From Oscillospiraceae bacterium (GTDB lineage Bacteria > Bacillota > Clostridia > Oscillospirales > Oscillospiraceae), in assembly GCA_024685535.1 (NCBI GenBank), contig JAIKVS010000002.1, positions 1-39,045 on the forward strand: DNA of 39,045 bases. The letters are read 5' to 3'. Shown here piece after piece: positions 24,916 to 32,943 of this stretch (within the stretch, counting starts at the first letter, position 1; the number at the start of each line of letters is the position of its first letter). Under the pieces are notes generated by a model. The model made no database searches, was not told the DNA's origin, and was given only the letters and a program-made list of their open reading frames with translations. The position numbers and the translations under genes are program-made.

Positions 24916-26190
24916 TTAATGTATGAGATGACCGTATGAGTCAAAAACGTAGCTTCCTTCATCTGTGACCATCACGCAGTCTTTCATTATGCTTCCGTCG
25001 GCGTTTCTATACATTTCACCTTTTTCATCGGCTATCCATCCCTCGGCGGAAACGGCAGACTCACAGTAGGGAGGTTTGAGATCGTTCATTGCCTGGTTAT
25101 CCTGAAAGTGCCACCATTCGGATACGATGTTATGCAGATCATTAGATTCCATCAGCCTGTATATCATAGAAGAGGCCTGATTGTTACTGTATATCGTGCT
25201 GTACGCGCTCAGATCATGCATATTTGTCTGAGCAATTATTTCTTCATCTGTAATCGCGTCCTCAAATGTCATATCCAAAGCAACACCCATGTTATGACGT
25301 GACCATCCCGGAGCGAGAAAAGCACCGATATCCCACCCGTTTTGCTCGATCAAATCTCTGTATTTAAGGTAATTCCTCGGCATTTCGCCTTCTTTTGGCG
25401 CAGGGACAGAAGGCAGGCTCACCGTTTTTCCTGAATACGTGGCTGCGGGAAGCATGACGTCCAGAATGGATACTGCTGTATCATATATATACTCCGTTGC
25501 TGTTTTCGGCCTGTATGCATCATATATCCTTATGCGATAGCCTGCGTCGAGAGCCTGTTTTGCGGCAGGGATGAGCTTCTTAGTACATGGATAAAGAAAT
25601 GGAACAAGAAAACTCCCGTCAGCCAGCCGGACGTGCTCATATCCTCTGATGACCCTGCCGGTAAGGCCGGGTATTTCATATTCATGTATCGCAAAAAGTG
25701 ATGAATAGCTGTTGGTTATATCATATGAACAGAGATCTCCGATGAATTCAGGCAGGTTTATGAGACAGTAAGTGCTGTCGATATATCCATAGACTCCTTC
25801 TGAAAGCCTGATTCTGAACAGTGAATTCTCAACGTTTTCCTCCAGCACACAGTACATATTGCAGGCCGGAGCTGTTCCGATCACAAATACCTTTGTGGCG
25901 TCGGAATAGACCTCAAGATCTTTTACAGGCCATACAGTGCAGTACAGAGGGGATATCTCTTTCACAGGCTCCGGTTCCGGACTGCTTGCGTGGGGCTGAT
26001 CAGACTCCTTTGGCAATGTTGGAACAGAAGTCTGTGCGGGCACCGGAACAGGATCAACGGTAACTTCCAGTGTATCAGATGGCTCTGGACCACCGGAGGA
26101 GTATCGCACGAAAAGCATAACTGCTACAGATAACGCAAGTACAGCTATCAGAATGAGTATTACGGGAATGATGATTCTTTTGTTGCTCAC
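24916..26190 (-). CDS. Membrane-anchored M15 family D-Ala-D-Ala peptidase (VanX/VanY-like)
   Basis: A 424-residue zinc peptidase expected to act on D-Ala-D-Ala of peptidoglycan outside the membrane. An N-terminal helix (about residues 5-28) is followed by a Pro/Ser-rich spacer to about 80, an SH3-like stretch (CTVWPVKDLEVYSDATKV... GVYGYIDSTY), and the M15 domain with YDAYRP, the zinc motif SRHNMGVALD (His299, Asp306) and EWWH (Glu358, His361). The last 40 residues (GWIADEKGEMYRNADGS... YVFDSYGHLI) look like degenerate cell-wall-binding repeats. The start is a GTG at 26190 with AAGAGG upstream. No vanRS/vanHA genes are near, so wall turnover rather than vancomycin resistance is more likely. 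Confidence 0.85.
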   Translation of the reverse strand: MSNKRIIIPVILILIAVLALSVAVMLFVRYSSGGPEPSDTLEVTVDPVPVPAQTSVPTLPKESDQPHASSPEPEPVKEISPLYCTVWPVKDLEVYSDATKVFVIGTAPACNMYCVLEENVENSLFRIRLSEGVYGYIDSTYCLINLPEFIGDLCSYDITNSYSSLFAIHEYEIPGLTGRVIRGYEHVRLADGSFLVPFLYPCTKKLIPAAKQALDAGYRIRIYDAYRPKTATEYIYDTAVSILDVMLPAATYSGKTVSLPSVPAPKEGEMPRNYLKYRDLIEQNGWDIGAFLAPGWSRHNMGVALDMTFEDAITDEEIIAQTNMHDLSAYSTIYSNNQASSMIYRLMESNDLHNIVSEWWHFQDNQAMNDLKPPYCESAVSAEGWIADEKGEMYRNADGSIMKDCVMVTDEGSYVFDSYGHLIH

Positions 26191-26379
26191 TAAGGTTCCT
26201 CTTAATATTAATTAACAGATCAGGGCAATTATCCTCCCACAGTGTTCCCACATACACAAAGGGTCAATATGGTAAGAATGGAGAGCAATAAGGCGAGGAG
26301 AATTTTTCTCATTTGATACCCGTCCAGTCTGTTCATCCAGACTTGTTGTTTCGAGATGAATTGAATGAAGAAAGAATTA

Positions 26380-27009
26380 TCACTTTCCGTCAGGAAAGCT
26401 TGTGAAAGCGCCATCTTCTTCTTCAGGCCATGAGATCTTTCCTTTGGCTTCGCTGATGGCTTTAATCATGAAGCTCATGTTCCGGGCAAGATTTCGCATG
26501 GTCTGGAGCCCCTCCAGATCTTTTTTTACATCAGCCGCAGAAAAACCATGTACCTGATTCCAGTATGTGCTGCTCGCAACAGGCATGCCGCTGATGGTAA
26601 AATACTTGTTGAGCACATCGAAGCTTGCAGTGTTTCCGCCTCTGCGGCAGCTGACAACAGCAGCTCCGACCTTCATCTGCTTCGAAATATTTCCGCTGCT
26701 GTAGAACAGCCTGTCCATGAAGGCGATAATGGTCCCGTTTGGGGAACCGTAATAAACCGGGCTTCCAACAACAAGCCCTTCTGCCTGCTCAAGCTTTTGA
26801 GCAACTTCGTTTACAAGATCATCAAAAATACACTTTCCAAGTTCATCGCATTTTCCGCAGCCTATGCAGCCTCTGATATTTCTGCTGCCTACCTGTATAA
26901 GTTCAGTTTCTATTCCTTCAGTCTCAAAAATCCCTATCATTTCAGCAAGTGCGGTTGCAGTGCACCCGTTGATATGAGGGCTTCCGTTAAGTAACAGTAC
27001 TTTTGGCAT
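26380..27009 (-). CDS. Flavodoxin-fold NADPH-dependent FMN reductase / iron-sulfur flavoprotein
   Basis: A 209-residue flavoprotein of the FMN reductase (PF03358) type. VLLLNGSPHINGCTATAL is the FMN phosphate loop and VVGSPVYYGSPNG the flavin-ring loop. A compact cysteine motif CIGCGKCDELGKC (CxxCxxCx5C) resembles the [4Fe-4S] site of archaeal and clostridial iron-sulfur flavoproteins, so it may carry a cluster as well as FMN. Physiological partner unknown. AAAGGAG precedes the ATG, and the gene has its own promoter. The M15 gene lies 189 bases further on. Confidence 0.87.
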   Translation of the reverse strand: MPKVLLLNGSPHINGCTATALAEMIGIFETEGIETELIQVGSRNIRGCIGCGKCDELGKCIFDDLVNEVAQKLEQAEGLVVGSPVYYGSPNGTIIAFMDRLFYSSGNISKQMKVGAAVVSCRRGGNTASFDVLNKYFTISGMPVASSTYWNQVHGFSAADVKKDLEGLQTMRNLARNMSFMIKAISEAKGKISWPEEEDGAFTSFPDGK

Positions 27010-27043
27010 GTGTTGTGCTCCTTTCAGTTTTTTATAATTATAT

Positions 27044-27071
27044 ACTATACAACATCATAAGATATTAACAA
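27044..27071 (-). promoter_or_regulatory. Promoter of the flavoprotein gene
   Basis: On the minus strand TTGTTA (27066-27071), a 16-bp spacer and TATAGT (27044-27049), 34 bases before the ATG. The stretch is very AT-rich and a second TATAAT lies slightly nearer the gene. Confidence 0.6.
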
Positions 27072-27084
27072 ACAGTATAATTCG

Positions 27085-27128
27085 AAAAAAATAAAAAACC
27101 TCTGAAAACATAGAGTTTCCAGAGGTTT
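27085..27128 (-). terminator. Terminator of the tRNA operon
   Basis: On the minus strand AAACCTCTG pairs with CAGAGGTTT (27120-27128 and 27096-27104), with inner AAAC/GTTT pairing, followed by TTTTATTTTTTT. It begins right at the CCA end of the tRNA-Lys gene. Confidence 0.88.
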
Positions 27129-27203
27129 GGTGCTCCAGCGGGGACTCGAACCCCGGACACCCTGCTTAAAAGGCAGGTGCTCTACCGCCTGAGCTACTGG
27201 GGC
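27128..27203 (-). tRNA. tRNA-Lys (UUU)
   Basis: A 76-base cloverleaf with encoded CCA and anticodon loop CTTTTAA (anticodon TTT) on stem CCTGC/GCAGG. The T-arm CGGGG-TTCGAGT-CCCCG is perfect. The acceptor 5' strand GCCCCAG faces CTGGAGC, which leaves a C3-A70 mismatch. Last gene of the tRNA operon. Confidence 0.95.
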
Positions 27204-27209
27204 ATTTGC

Positions 27210-27283
27210 TGGCTGGGATGGCGGGACTCGAACCCACTATATCGGAGTCAAAGTCCGGTGTGTTACCATTACACTACATCCCA
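27210..27283 (-). tRNA. tRNA-Gln (UUG)
   Basis: A 74-base cloverleaf with encoded CCA. The acceptor TGGGATG/CATCCCA is perfect and the anticodon loop is CTTTGAC (anticodon TTG). The top anticodon-stem pair is C27-A43, a mismatch; the other four pairs are sound. The D-arm is GTGT/ACAC. Confidence 0.95.
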
Positions 27284-27319
27284 ATGTTATTCGGTTTAAA
27301 CACACTAAGCAGAAAAAAG

Positions 27320-27396
27320 TGGGGTGGGATATGGGGCTCGAACCCACGACACCCGGAACCACAATCCGGTGCTCTACCAACTGAGCTAATCCCACC
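27320..27396 (-). tRNA. tRNA-His (GUG)
   Basis: A cloverleaf with anticodon loop TTGTGGT (anticodon GTG) on CCGGA/TCCGG and acceptor GTGGGAT/ATCCCAC. The discriminator is C73, and the genome encodes the extra 5' G(-1) that pairs with it, both hallmarks of tRNA-His. CCA is encoded. G(-1) is included in the coordinates. Confidence 0.96.
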
Positions 27397-27462
27397 AAAT
27401 ATTGCTTTTCGGTAATCTGTATGCCAAGAGGAATCCCGGTCCGGATCCTCCTGGCATATTTC

Positions 27463-27539
27463 TGGCACGCCAAAAGGGATTCGAACCCCTGACCTACTGC
27501 TTAGAAGGCAGTTGCTCTATCCTGCTGAGCTATTGGCGC
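27463..27539 (-). tRNA. tRNA-Arg (UCU)
   Basis: A 77-base cloverleaf with encoded CCA, anticodon loop CTTCTAA (anticodon TCT) on ACTGC/GCAGT, and acceptor GCGCCAA/TTGGCGT with a G1-U72 wobble. It reads AGA and AGG, which are frequent Arg codons in the neighbouring genes. Confidence 0.96.
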
Positions 27540-27562
27540 ATATCTGCCTTAATGTTGAAGTT

Positions 27563-27636
27563 TGGAGCAGGTGATGGGAATCGAACCCACGTATCCAGCT
27601 TGGAAGGCTGGTGTTCTACCATTGAACTACACCTGC
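27563..27636 (-). tRNA. tRNA-Gly (UCC)
   Basis: A 74-base cloverleaf with encoded CCA, anticodon loop CTTCCAA (anticodon TCC) on CCAGC/GCTGG, and acceptor GCAGGTG/CACCTGC. It is the first gene of the five-tRNA transcript (Gly-Arg-His-Gln-Lys). Confidence 0.97.
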
Positions 27637-27684
27637 ATCTTGACTCCAGCTTTGCATCCCGGTAGCTTACCGGTCAGCCAAAAA

Positions 27685-27714
27685 ATAATAGCATAACAGC
27701 AATGCCGATGTCAA
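27685..27714 (-). promoter_or_regulatory. Promoter of the five-tRNA operon
   Basis: On the minus strand a perfect TTGACA (27709-27714), an 18-bp spacer and TATTAT (27685-27690) with an extended TG. It lies 48 bases before the first tRNA. Confidence 0.8.
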
Positions 27715-27734
27715 TAATTTTTGTGAAATAATTA

Positions 27735-27780
27735 AGAAAAACAAAATCAGCGCCTGTCTGAAATGTCTCATACAGGCGCT
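27735..27780 (-). terminator. Terminator of the Ig-like surface protein gene
   Basis: On the minus strand AGCGCCTGT pairs with ACAGGCGCT around a 14-base loop (27749-27780), followed by GATTTTGTTTTTCTT. It lies 16 bases past the stop codon and just ahead of the tRNA promoter. Confidence 0.85.
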
Positions 27781-27796
27781 GGATTATCATACGCGC

Positions 27797-29569
27797 TTAT
27801 TTGACCTCATCGTCATCGAACAGGCCTTCGAAGTAATCCTTCTTATCAGGTTCGAGGCTGTTGTGGTGCTCTGATTCCGGCGGTTTGGGTTCGGTTTCAG
27901 GTTCAGATGATCCGTTTTCCGGTTCGGGCACGTCGCCTTCGCTTTGCTGCGGAATCGGAACTTCATCTGCATTGTCTGCCTGTTCAGCAACAGTTTTTTT
28001 CTTTGCGGACTTTGCCATGACAATATAGATTACGGCGCCGGCAATCGCGGCAAGAGCAATGACTGCCGCTAAAACTATTATGATAACGGGTGTTCCGCTT
28101 TCCTCTCTTTTTTCGGCCGGAGGAGGCGTCACGCGGATAAACTCGGTCCCGCTCTTATCAGAAACGGGGGTAACCGCGGGCGATGGGGAAACGGTCACCG
28201 GTTCATCTGACTCGACCTTAACGGTGAAAGTCGCAGTGAATGTACCGTATCTTACGGTGACGGTCTGATTGTCATTTGCCTCGTTGAAAGTGGTGGGACT
28301 GAATGAATAACCGGAGTTGATCACTCTTGAATCCTTATTGGTGATCACAGTGATCGTTAAACCTCGTGTATCGAGCCTGTCTCCCACTTTGTAAGTCAGT
28401 TTGTCAGGCAATGTCTCGATCTTTATGCTCTGGTCCTTTTTCCCTGCAGCAACCGAAACGTTGAATGTTGCGGAATTACCGTCCGCCAGAATAACAGTTA
28501 TCGTCCTGGAGCCCTCGGCAGTAACAATTTTTGGTGACCAGTTGAAACCATCGTTTACAAGTGTTTCCTGGCCTTTTTTGGTTACTTTTAAGACGAGTCC
28601 GGAGATATCTACGCTGTCGCCGACTTCATAGCTGGTCCTGTACGGCATGTTGACGATCTCGACTAAATCCTTTGATTTTTCAACCGTGACCTTGAAGGTG
28701 CAGGTCTTGCCCTTGTAGCTAACAGTAACATCCTGCTCTCCGGCTTCATCGAATACGAGGGGGAATATTCCAAGCACGGATGTGTCGGAAATTACCTCGG
28801 TAGTACCATCGGAATACATTGCTTCGATCTGGAGACCCAGGGTGTTCAGAGCATCTCCTTCGGAATACTGTGTTACTACGGGCATTGTAACAACAGAGAT
28901 AGATGAAACGCCTTTTACGAGAACCCGGATGACCTGGGAATAGACACCGGTTGCACTTCCGTTGTTGGTGTTTGTTACATAGCAATAGTAATAGGAGTCT
29001 CCGGCTTCAGCTGTGGGAACTGTGTAATAGTTGCTTATGGCTCCTATTATTGCAAGTCCTCCCTCAGTTGTAGGTACGGAATTGACATACCACTGATAAC
29101 TTAATGTCCCTCCGTCCGGAGATGAAGCATTTACCGATACTGAGGCCTCTTCATTCATGCCGCACATGATATCCTGGCTCGAGATGACCGCAGGTACAGC
29201 GGGTTCAACTCTGAGAGTGCAGTGGAGAAGCTGAAAACTGTTGTCCGCGAAAAGAGCAGCTAAAACAAATGAATAGTCGCCTGCATACAGCGGAACACCA
29301 CGCAGATAATATCTGAACAGCCCTGTTGAAGGGTCGATCTCTACTTCGAGATTCAGGCCGGCTGGAAGTGCGGTTTCAGGTATGCCGTCGGCATTTTCAT
29401 CATAAAGGACAAGAGCCGCGGCGCCGTCTGCATCAGTGATAGGCTGATTATAGCTGCTTCCGGCCACTGCTGCGCCGAAATTCGGCCAGGTGTCGGCACT
29501 GGCGGAAATGCACAATGTTGTTAAGGCTATGATTACTGCAAGAATTACAGCAGTTGACCTTTTTTTCAT
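27797..29569 (-). CDS. Cell-surface protein with bacterial Ig-like (group 3) domains
   Basis: A 590-residue secreted, membrane-anchored protein. A signal peptide (about residues 1-25, ending CISASA-DT) is followed by an N-terminal beta-rich region, an Ig-like module with the Cys/Trp pattern LSYQWYVNS...YYYCYVTN, then three group-3 Ig-like repeats of about 75 residues. Each repeat has the form (I/V)xxxPxxTxYxxGDxLxxxGLxxxV...TFxVxV. A Pro/Thr-rich spacer, one membrane helix (about 500-525, starting VIIIVLAAVIALAAIAG) and a Lys-rich stop-transfer KKK lead to an acidic Glu/Pro-rich cytoplasmic tail of about 60 residues. No LPxTG motif. Binding partner unknown. AAAGGA precedes the ATG. Confidence 0.85.
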   Translation of the reverse strand: MKKRSTAVILAVIIALTTLCISASADTWPNFGAAVAGSSYNQPITDADGAAALVLYDENADGIPETALPAGLNLEVEIDPSTGLFRYYLRGVPLYAGDYSFVLAALFADNSFQLLHCTLRVEPAVPAVISSQDIMCGMNEEASVSVNASSPDGGTLSYQWYVNSVPTTEGGLAIIGAISNYYTVPTAEAGDSYYYCYVTNTNNGSATGVYSQVIRVLVKGVSSISVVTMPVVTQYSEGDALNTLGLQIEAMYSDGTTEVISDTSVLGIFPLVFDEAGEQDVTVSYKGKTCTFKVTVEKSKDLVEIVNMPYRTSYEVGDSVDISGLVLKVTKKGQETLVNDGFNWSPKIVTAEGSRTITVILADGNSATFNVSVAAGKKDQSIKIETLPDKLTYKVGDRLDTRGLTITVITNKDSRVINSGYSFSPTTFNEANDNQTVTVRYGTFTATFTVKVESDEPVTVSPSPAVTPVSDKSGTEFIRVTPPPAEKREESGTPVIIIVLAAVIALAAIAGAVIYIVMAKSAKKKTVAEQADNADEVPIPQQSEGDVPEPENGSSEPETEPKPPESEHHNSLEPDKKDYFEGLFDDDEVK

Positions 29570-29645
29570 TTTTCATCCTTTCGATTTGCAGATCGATGAA
29601 TAACAGCTGTTTCGTGTTATTTCAGGATAATCTGATAACTACAGA

Positions 29646-29674
29646 ATACTACATTATCACGCTTTAATTGTCAA
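29646..29674 (-). promoter_or_regulatory. Promoter of the Ig-like surface protein gene
   Basis: On the minus strand a perfect TTGACA (29669-29674), a 17-bp spacer and TAGTAT (29646-29651). The leader is about 70 bases long. Confidence 0.7.
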
Positions 29675-29706
29675 CAAAGCGTAACGAATGGAGCTGTTTC
29701 TTAAGA

Positions 29707-29735
29707 TTGTTAAATCATGAAGTATGTGGTAAAAT
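29707..29735 (+). promoter_or_regulatory. Promoter of the alpha-glucosidase-ispE operon
   Basis: TTGTTA (29707-29712), a 17-bp spacer and TAAAAT (29730-29735). Its position inside the longer open frame decides that translation starts downstream, at about 29770. Confidence 0.75.
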
Positions 29736-29769
29736 TTCAGTTAAACTAAATCGATTGGAAGTGAGCGGT

Positions 29770-31461
29770 GTGAACGGAAACAGCTGGTATAAGGAGATGG
29801 CTGTCTATCATATATGGTGCCGCAGTTTCTGTGACGGCAACGGCGATGGCATGGGCGATCTCTGGGGGGTGCTGTCAAAGCTTGATTATATAAAAAGCCT
29901 CAATGTGAACGCGATATGGTTTTCCCCGATATACCCTTCCCCGAATGCTGACTACGGGTACGATATTTCAGACTATATGAATATTCATCCCGACTTCGGT
30001 GATCTTGATCTTTTCAGGAAAGTCCTTGACGGAGCCCATGAACGAGGGATGCGGGTATTCATGGATCTGGTAGTGAACCATACCTCCGACGAGCACAGAT
30101 GGTTCAGGGAGAGTAAAAAGAGCAGGGATAATCCGTATCACGACTATTATATATGGCGTGAAGGAAGGCTAAAAGGGAAACTGCGCTGGAAACACAGGAT
30201 ACCGCCTAATAACTGGATGAGCCTTTTTGAAGGGGAGGCCTGGGAGTATGATGAAGGTCTCGATGAGTATTACCTTCATCTTTTCGCGAAGAAACAGCCT
30301 GATCTGAACATGGCAAATCCGAAAGTCCGCGAGGAAGTCAAAAAAATAATGCGTTTTTGGCTGGATATGGGTGTGGACGGCTTCAGGGAGGATGTGATCA
30401 CATTCATCGGCAAGACTCCCGGCCTGCCGAATTCTTATCCGAAACTGCCGGTAGCAAACGGCATGAAACATTTTTCCAATCGTCCGGAGGCGCTTGAGTA
30501 TCTTCGTGAATTCAAAAATGACGTGCTCGACAGGTACGACTGCTTTATTGTTGGAGAGAGTCCTCTTACAAATGCGGATACCGCCCTTAAGTATCTGAGC
30601 GAAGGGCCGGACAGGGTCCTTGATGAAATGATAGCCTTCAACCATATGGAAGCGGACTGTTTTATGACGGATATGCTCCAGCGTCCGTTCGATCTTAAGA
30701 AAATGAAAAGAGCATTTTCGGAATGGCAGGAAAAGCTGTATGGTAAGGCCTGGAATGCCCTGTATATTGAAAACCATGACCATGCCAGAATAATCAGTCG
30801 TTACGGAAATGAGGACTATCGCGTTGAGAGCGGCAAGATGCTTGCGGCGATGTATATTCTCCAGCGAGGCACGCCGTTTATCTATCAGGGGCAGGAGATA
30901 GGCATGCTCAATATTGATCTGCCTGACCTGGATTCATATGCGGATGTTCAGACTGTTAATAATGCGCGTGTAGCAATGAGATTCATGCCGAAGAAAAAGG
31001 TGATGGAGCTTGTTGGCAAATCAAGCAGAGACAATTCCCGTACGCCTGTGCAGTGGAACAGTGAAGAGAACGCGGGATTCTCAAAAGTCAAGCCATGGTT
31101 CCCTGTAAATGAGAACTATAAGGAGATAAATGTGGCGGCTCAGGATGAGGATCCGGACTCCCTACTGAATTTTTACAGGAAGCTCATCCGCTTCAAACTG
31201 GATAATCCCGTAGCGCTGTATGGAGACTACACGGAGCTGTGCGCTGAAAGCGATAAGCTCTATGCATATCTGAGACAGTATGATGGCAAAAGGCTGCTGG
31301 TTGTTTGTTCGTTTACAGCTGAGAATGTCCGCTTCGAAGCTCCTGAGGATCTTGATCTGAAAAAGGGAGAAGCAGTCTTTACCAATTACGAATTCAATTA
31401 CGTTGTTTCAAACGGCTTTACAACAAGACCATATGAAGTGAGAGTGTATCTTTTTGAATGA
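29770..31461 (+). CDS. GH13 alpha-glucosidase (oligo-1,6-glucosidase type)
   Basis: A cytosolic family-13 glycosidase of 563 residues, close to the usual 560, expected to release glucose from isomalto- or malto-oligosaccharides. The GTG at 29770 is chosen because GGAAGTGAG lies just upstream and the frame before it contains the promoter. The GH13 regions are DLVVNHTSDEH, GFREDVITF (nucleophile Asp208), VGESPLT (acid/base Glu263) and IENHDHARIISRYG (Asp337). FIYQGQEIGM and the TPVQWN segment support the oligo-1,6-glucosidase/trehalose-6-phosphate hydrolase group; the exact substrate is uncertain. It overlaps ispE by 8 bases. Confidence 0.93.
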   Translation: MNGNSWYKEMAVYHIWCRSFCDGNGDGMGDLWGVLSKLDYIKSLNVNAIWFSPIYPSPNADYGYDISDYMNIHPDFGDLDLFRKVLDGAHERGMRVFMDLVVNHTSDEHRWFRESKKSRDNPYHDYYIWREGRLKGKLRWKHRIPPNNWMSLFEGEAWEYDEGLDEYYLHLFAKKQPDLNMANPKVREEVKKIMRFWLDMGVDGFREDVITFIGKTPGLPNSYPKLPVANGMKHFSNRPEALEYLREFKNDVLDRYDCFIVGESPLTNADTALKYLSEGPDRVLDEMIAFNHMEADCFMTDMLQRPFDLKKMKRAFSEWQEKLYGKAWNALYIENHDHARIISRYGNEDYRVESGKMLAAMYILQRGTPFIYQGQEIGMLNIDLPDLDSYADVQTVNNARVAMRFMPKKKVMELVGKSSRDNSRTPVQWNSEENAGFSKVKPWFPVNENYKEINVAAQDEDPDSLLNFYRKLIRFKLDNPVALYGDYTELCAESDKLYAYLRQYDGKRLLVVCSFTAENVRFEAPEDLDLKKGEAVFTNYEFNYVVSNGFTTRPYEVRVYLFE

Positions 31462-32326
31462 GATAACTGAAAAAGCATTTGCTAAACTGAATATTTCTCT
31501 GGACGTACTTTCAAAACGCGAAGACGGATATCATGACCTTTGTATGGTTATGCAAACTGTATCCCTATGTGATGAAATACGAATAACGCTTTTGGATGGA
31601 GAAAAGATATCTGCGTTTACAAATGTTGGATTTATACCCGGAGATGAAAGGAATCTTGCGGTAAAGGCGGCGAAGATCTTCTTTTCTGAGGCATCTTTAC
31701 CTTTAAGTGGAATGAGAATAGATATTACCAAGAGTATTCCTGTCGGCGCAGGACTTGCAGGAGGATCGGCGGATGCGGGAGCGGTGCTCAGAGCGCTTAA
31801 CAGAGCTTTCGGTGAGCCGCTGAAACGGGATGGCATGATCGCTGCAGCGGAGAAAGTCGGCTCGGATGTGGCGTTCTGTACTGTAGGCGGGACTATGCTA
31901 GCAGAGGGCAGAGGTGAGAGGATGACTCCGCTGAAGCCCATGCCTGGCTGCAGTTATGTGATCGTTATGCCGGATTTCTCAATATCCACGCCTGAGCTGT
32001 TCAGGAAGATAGACGGGAAAAAACTAAGATGTCATCCGGATACAGCCGGACTCATAGCCGCAATTGAGAAAAATGATCTCACAGGGATAAGCAGAAGAAT
32101 GTATAATGTCTTTGAAGACGTCGGAGACCGAAGGATGAGGACTGTGACAGAGATAAAGAACCGTCTGCTGGATTGTGGCGCTTTGGGAGCAGTGATGACC
32201 GGAACGGGCTCGGCAGTTTTTGGAATATTTATTGATGAAAAAACTGCTGCAGATACGGCTGCTGCCTTGAAAAAAGAATACAGGCTGGCTGTCACGGCAG
32301 AAAACGTTCCCAAGCTGATCAGCTAA
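31454..32326 (+). CDS. ispE: 4-diphosphocytidyl-2-C-methyl-D-erythritol kinase IspE
   Basis: IspE phosphorylates CDP-methylerythritol in the MEP isoprenoid pathway. The 290-residue GHMP kinase has the N-terminal AKLNISLDVLSKREDGYHDL, the ATP loop PVGAGLAGGSADAGAVLRALN and the C-terminal GTGSAVFGI. The start is a TTG at 31454, inside the end of the alpha-glucosidase gene; no in-frame ATG or GTG fits the family N-terminus, and an 8-base overlap suggests translational coupling. Linkage of an isoprenoid gene to a glycosidase is probably fortuitous. Confidence 0.95.
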   Translation: MNEITEKAFAKLNISLDVLSKREDGYHDLCMVMQTVSLCDEIRITLLDGEKISAFTNVGFIPGDERNLAVKAAKIFFSEASLPLSGMRIDITKSIPVGAGLAGGSADAGAVLRALNRAFGEPLKRDGMIAAAEKVGSDVAFCTVGGTMLAEGRGERMTPLKPMPGCSYVIVMPDFSISTPELFRKIDGKKLRCHPDTAGLIAAIEKNDLTGISRRMYNVFEDVGDRRMRTVTEIKNRLLDCGALGAVMTGTGSAVFGIFIDEKTAADTAAALKKEYRLAVTAENVPKLIS

Positions 32327-32336
32327 AACAGGAAAA

Positions 32337-32882
32337 ATGAAAAGAGACGCGAAGAAAAGCAGAAAACAGTATCTGAATGATTTCTCACCTGCTCTGAACG
32401 GGGACTATGTCTATACAGGCGGGTATTACCGTCCGGAAATGGAAGATGCTGTTTTTTCTCGGTGCAGGATCAGGTTCATCATCGCGGTGATCATCTCAGT
32501 GATGTTTGTATTTGCAGCAGGCCTGCTGCCTGCTGCAGGCAGCACAAACTGTTTTTATGTGATACTGCCGTTTCTGGCAATGATCATATGCTGTTTTGTT
32601 AAAACAGGAAAAGCAGTAAGGCTCTTTCTTTCAGGTTCACGGATAAGAGAATATACGTATTTGAAAACAGTTCCTGTACTGCCGGGATGGATAATTGCGG
32701 AAGCGGTTTCAGCTGCGGCGACGCTTCTTGCGGAAGCGGTTTTTCTGCTTATAAATGGGGTTGAAAGTCGCGAGCTTTATACAGTTTTATACATTTGCTT
32801 AATTGTGTCAACAATGATAGCAGATCTGGCAGCGATGAAGTATTTCCGCAGAATAAGCTGGACTGAAGATGTTCCGGAGTGA
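32337..32882 (+). CDS. Membrane protein of unknown function (181 aa)
   Basis: No family recognised. It starts at an ATG preceded by ACAGGAAAA, 10 bases after ispE. A basic N-terminus (MKRDAKKSRK) with a Tyr-rich stretch (DYVYTGGYYRPEMED) precedes four predicted helices in two pairs (about residues 46-66, 73-90, 115-138, 145-165). The stretch between pairs (GSRIREYTYLKTVP) is basic. The topology suggests both ends are cytoplasmic. Probably the last gene of the alpha-glucosidase operon; no clear terminator follows. Confidence 0.72.
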   Translation: MKRDAKKSRKQYLNDFSPALNGDYVYTGGYYRPEMEDAVFSRCRIRFIIAVIISVMFVFAAGLLPAAGSTNCFYVILPFLAMIICCFVKTGKAVRLFLSGSRIREYTYLKTVPVLPGWIIAEAVSAAATLLAEAVFLLINGVESRELYTVLYICLIVSTMIADLAAMKYFRRISWTEDVPE

Positions 32883-32914
32883 TTAGTATGCCATGAAATT
32901 AACGTATGGGAATG

Positions 32915-32943
32915 TTGACAGCCAAGTCGTTAAGGGATAAAAT
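32915..32943 (+). promoter_or_regulatory. Promoter of the oligopeptide ABC transporter operon
   Basis: A perfect TTGACA (32915-32920), a 17-bp spacer and TAAAAT (32938-32943). The leader of about 105 bases contains a small CCGAT/ATCGG hairpin (33012-33025 region) before AGGAGG. Confidence 0.82.

Noticed and set aside
26229-26312. A 27-codon minus-strand frame starting MRKILLALLL with a Cys near the end, like a lipoprotein signal
   Set aside because: No convincing ribosome binding site and no mature domain. It may be a decayed remnant or chance hydrophobic frame.
27206-27665. Several short open frames across the tRNA cluster
   Set aside because: They overlap five confident tRNA genes and have no protein features.
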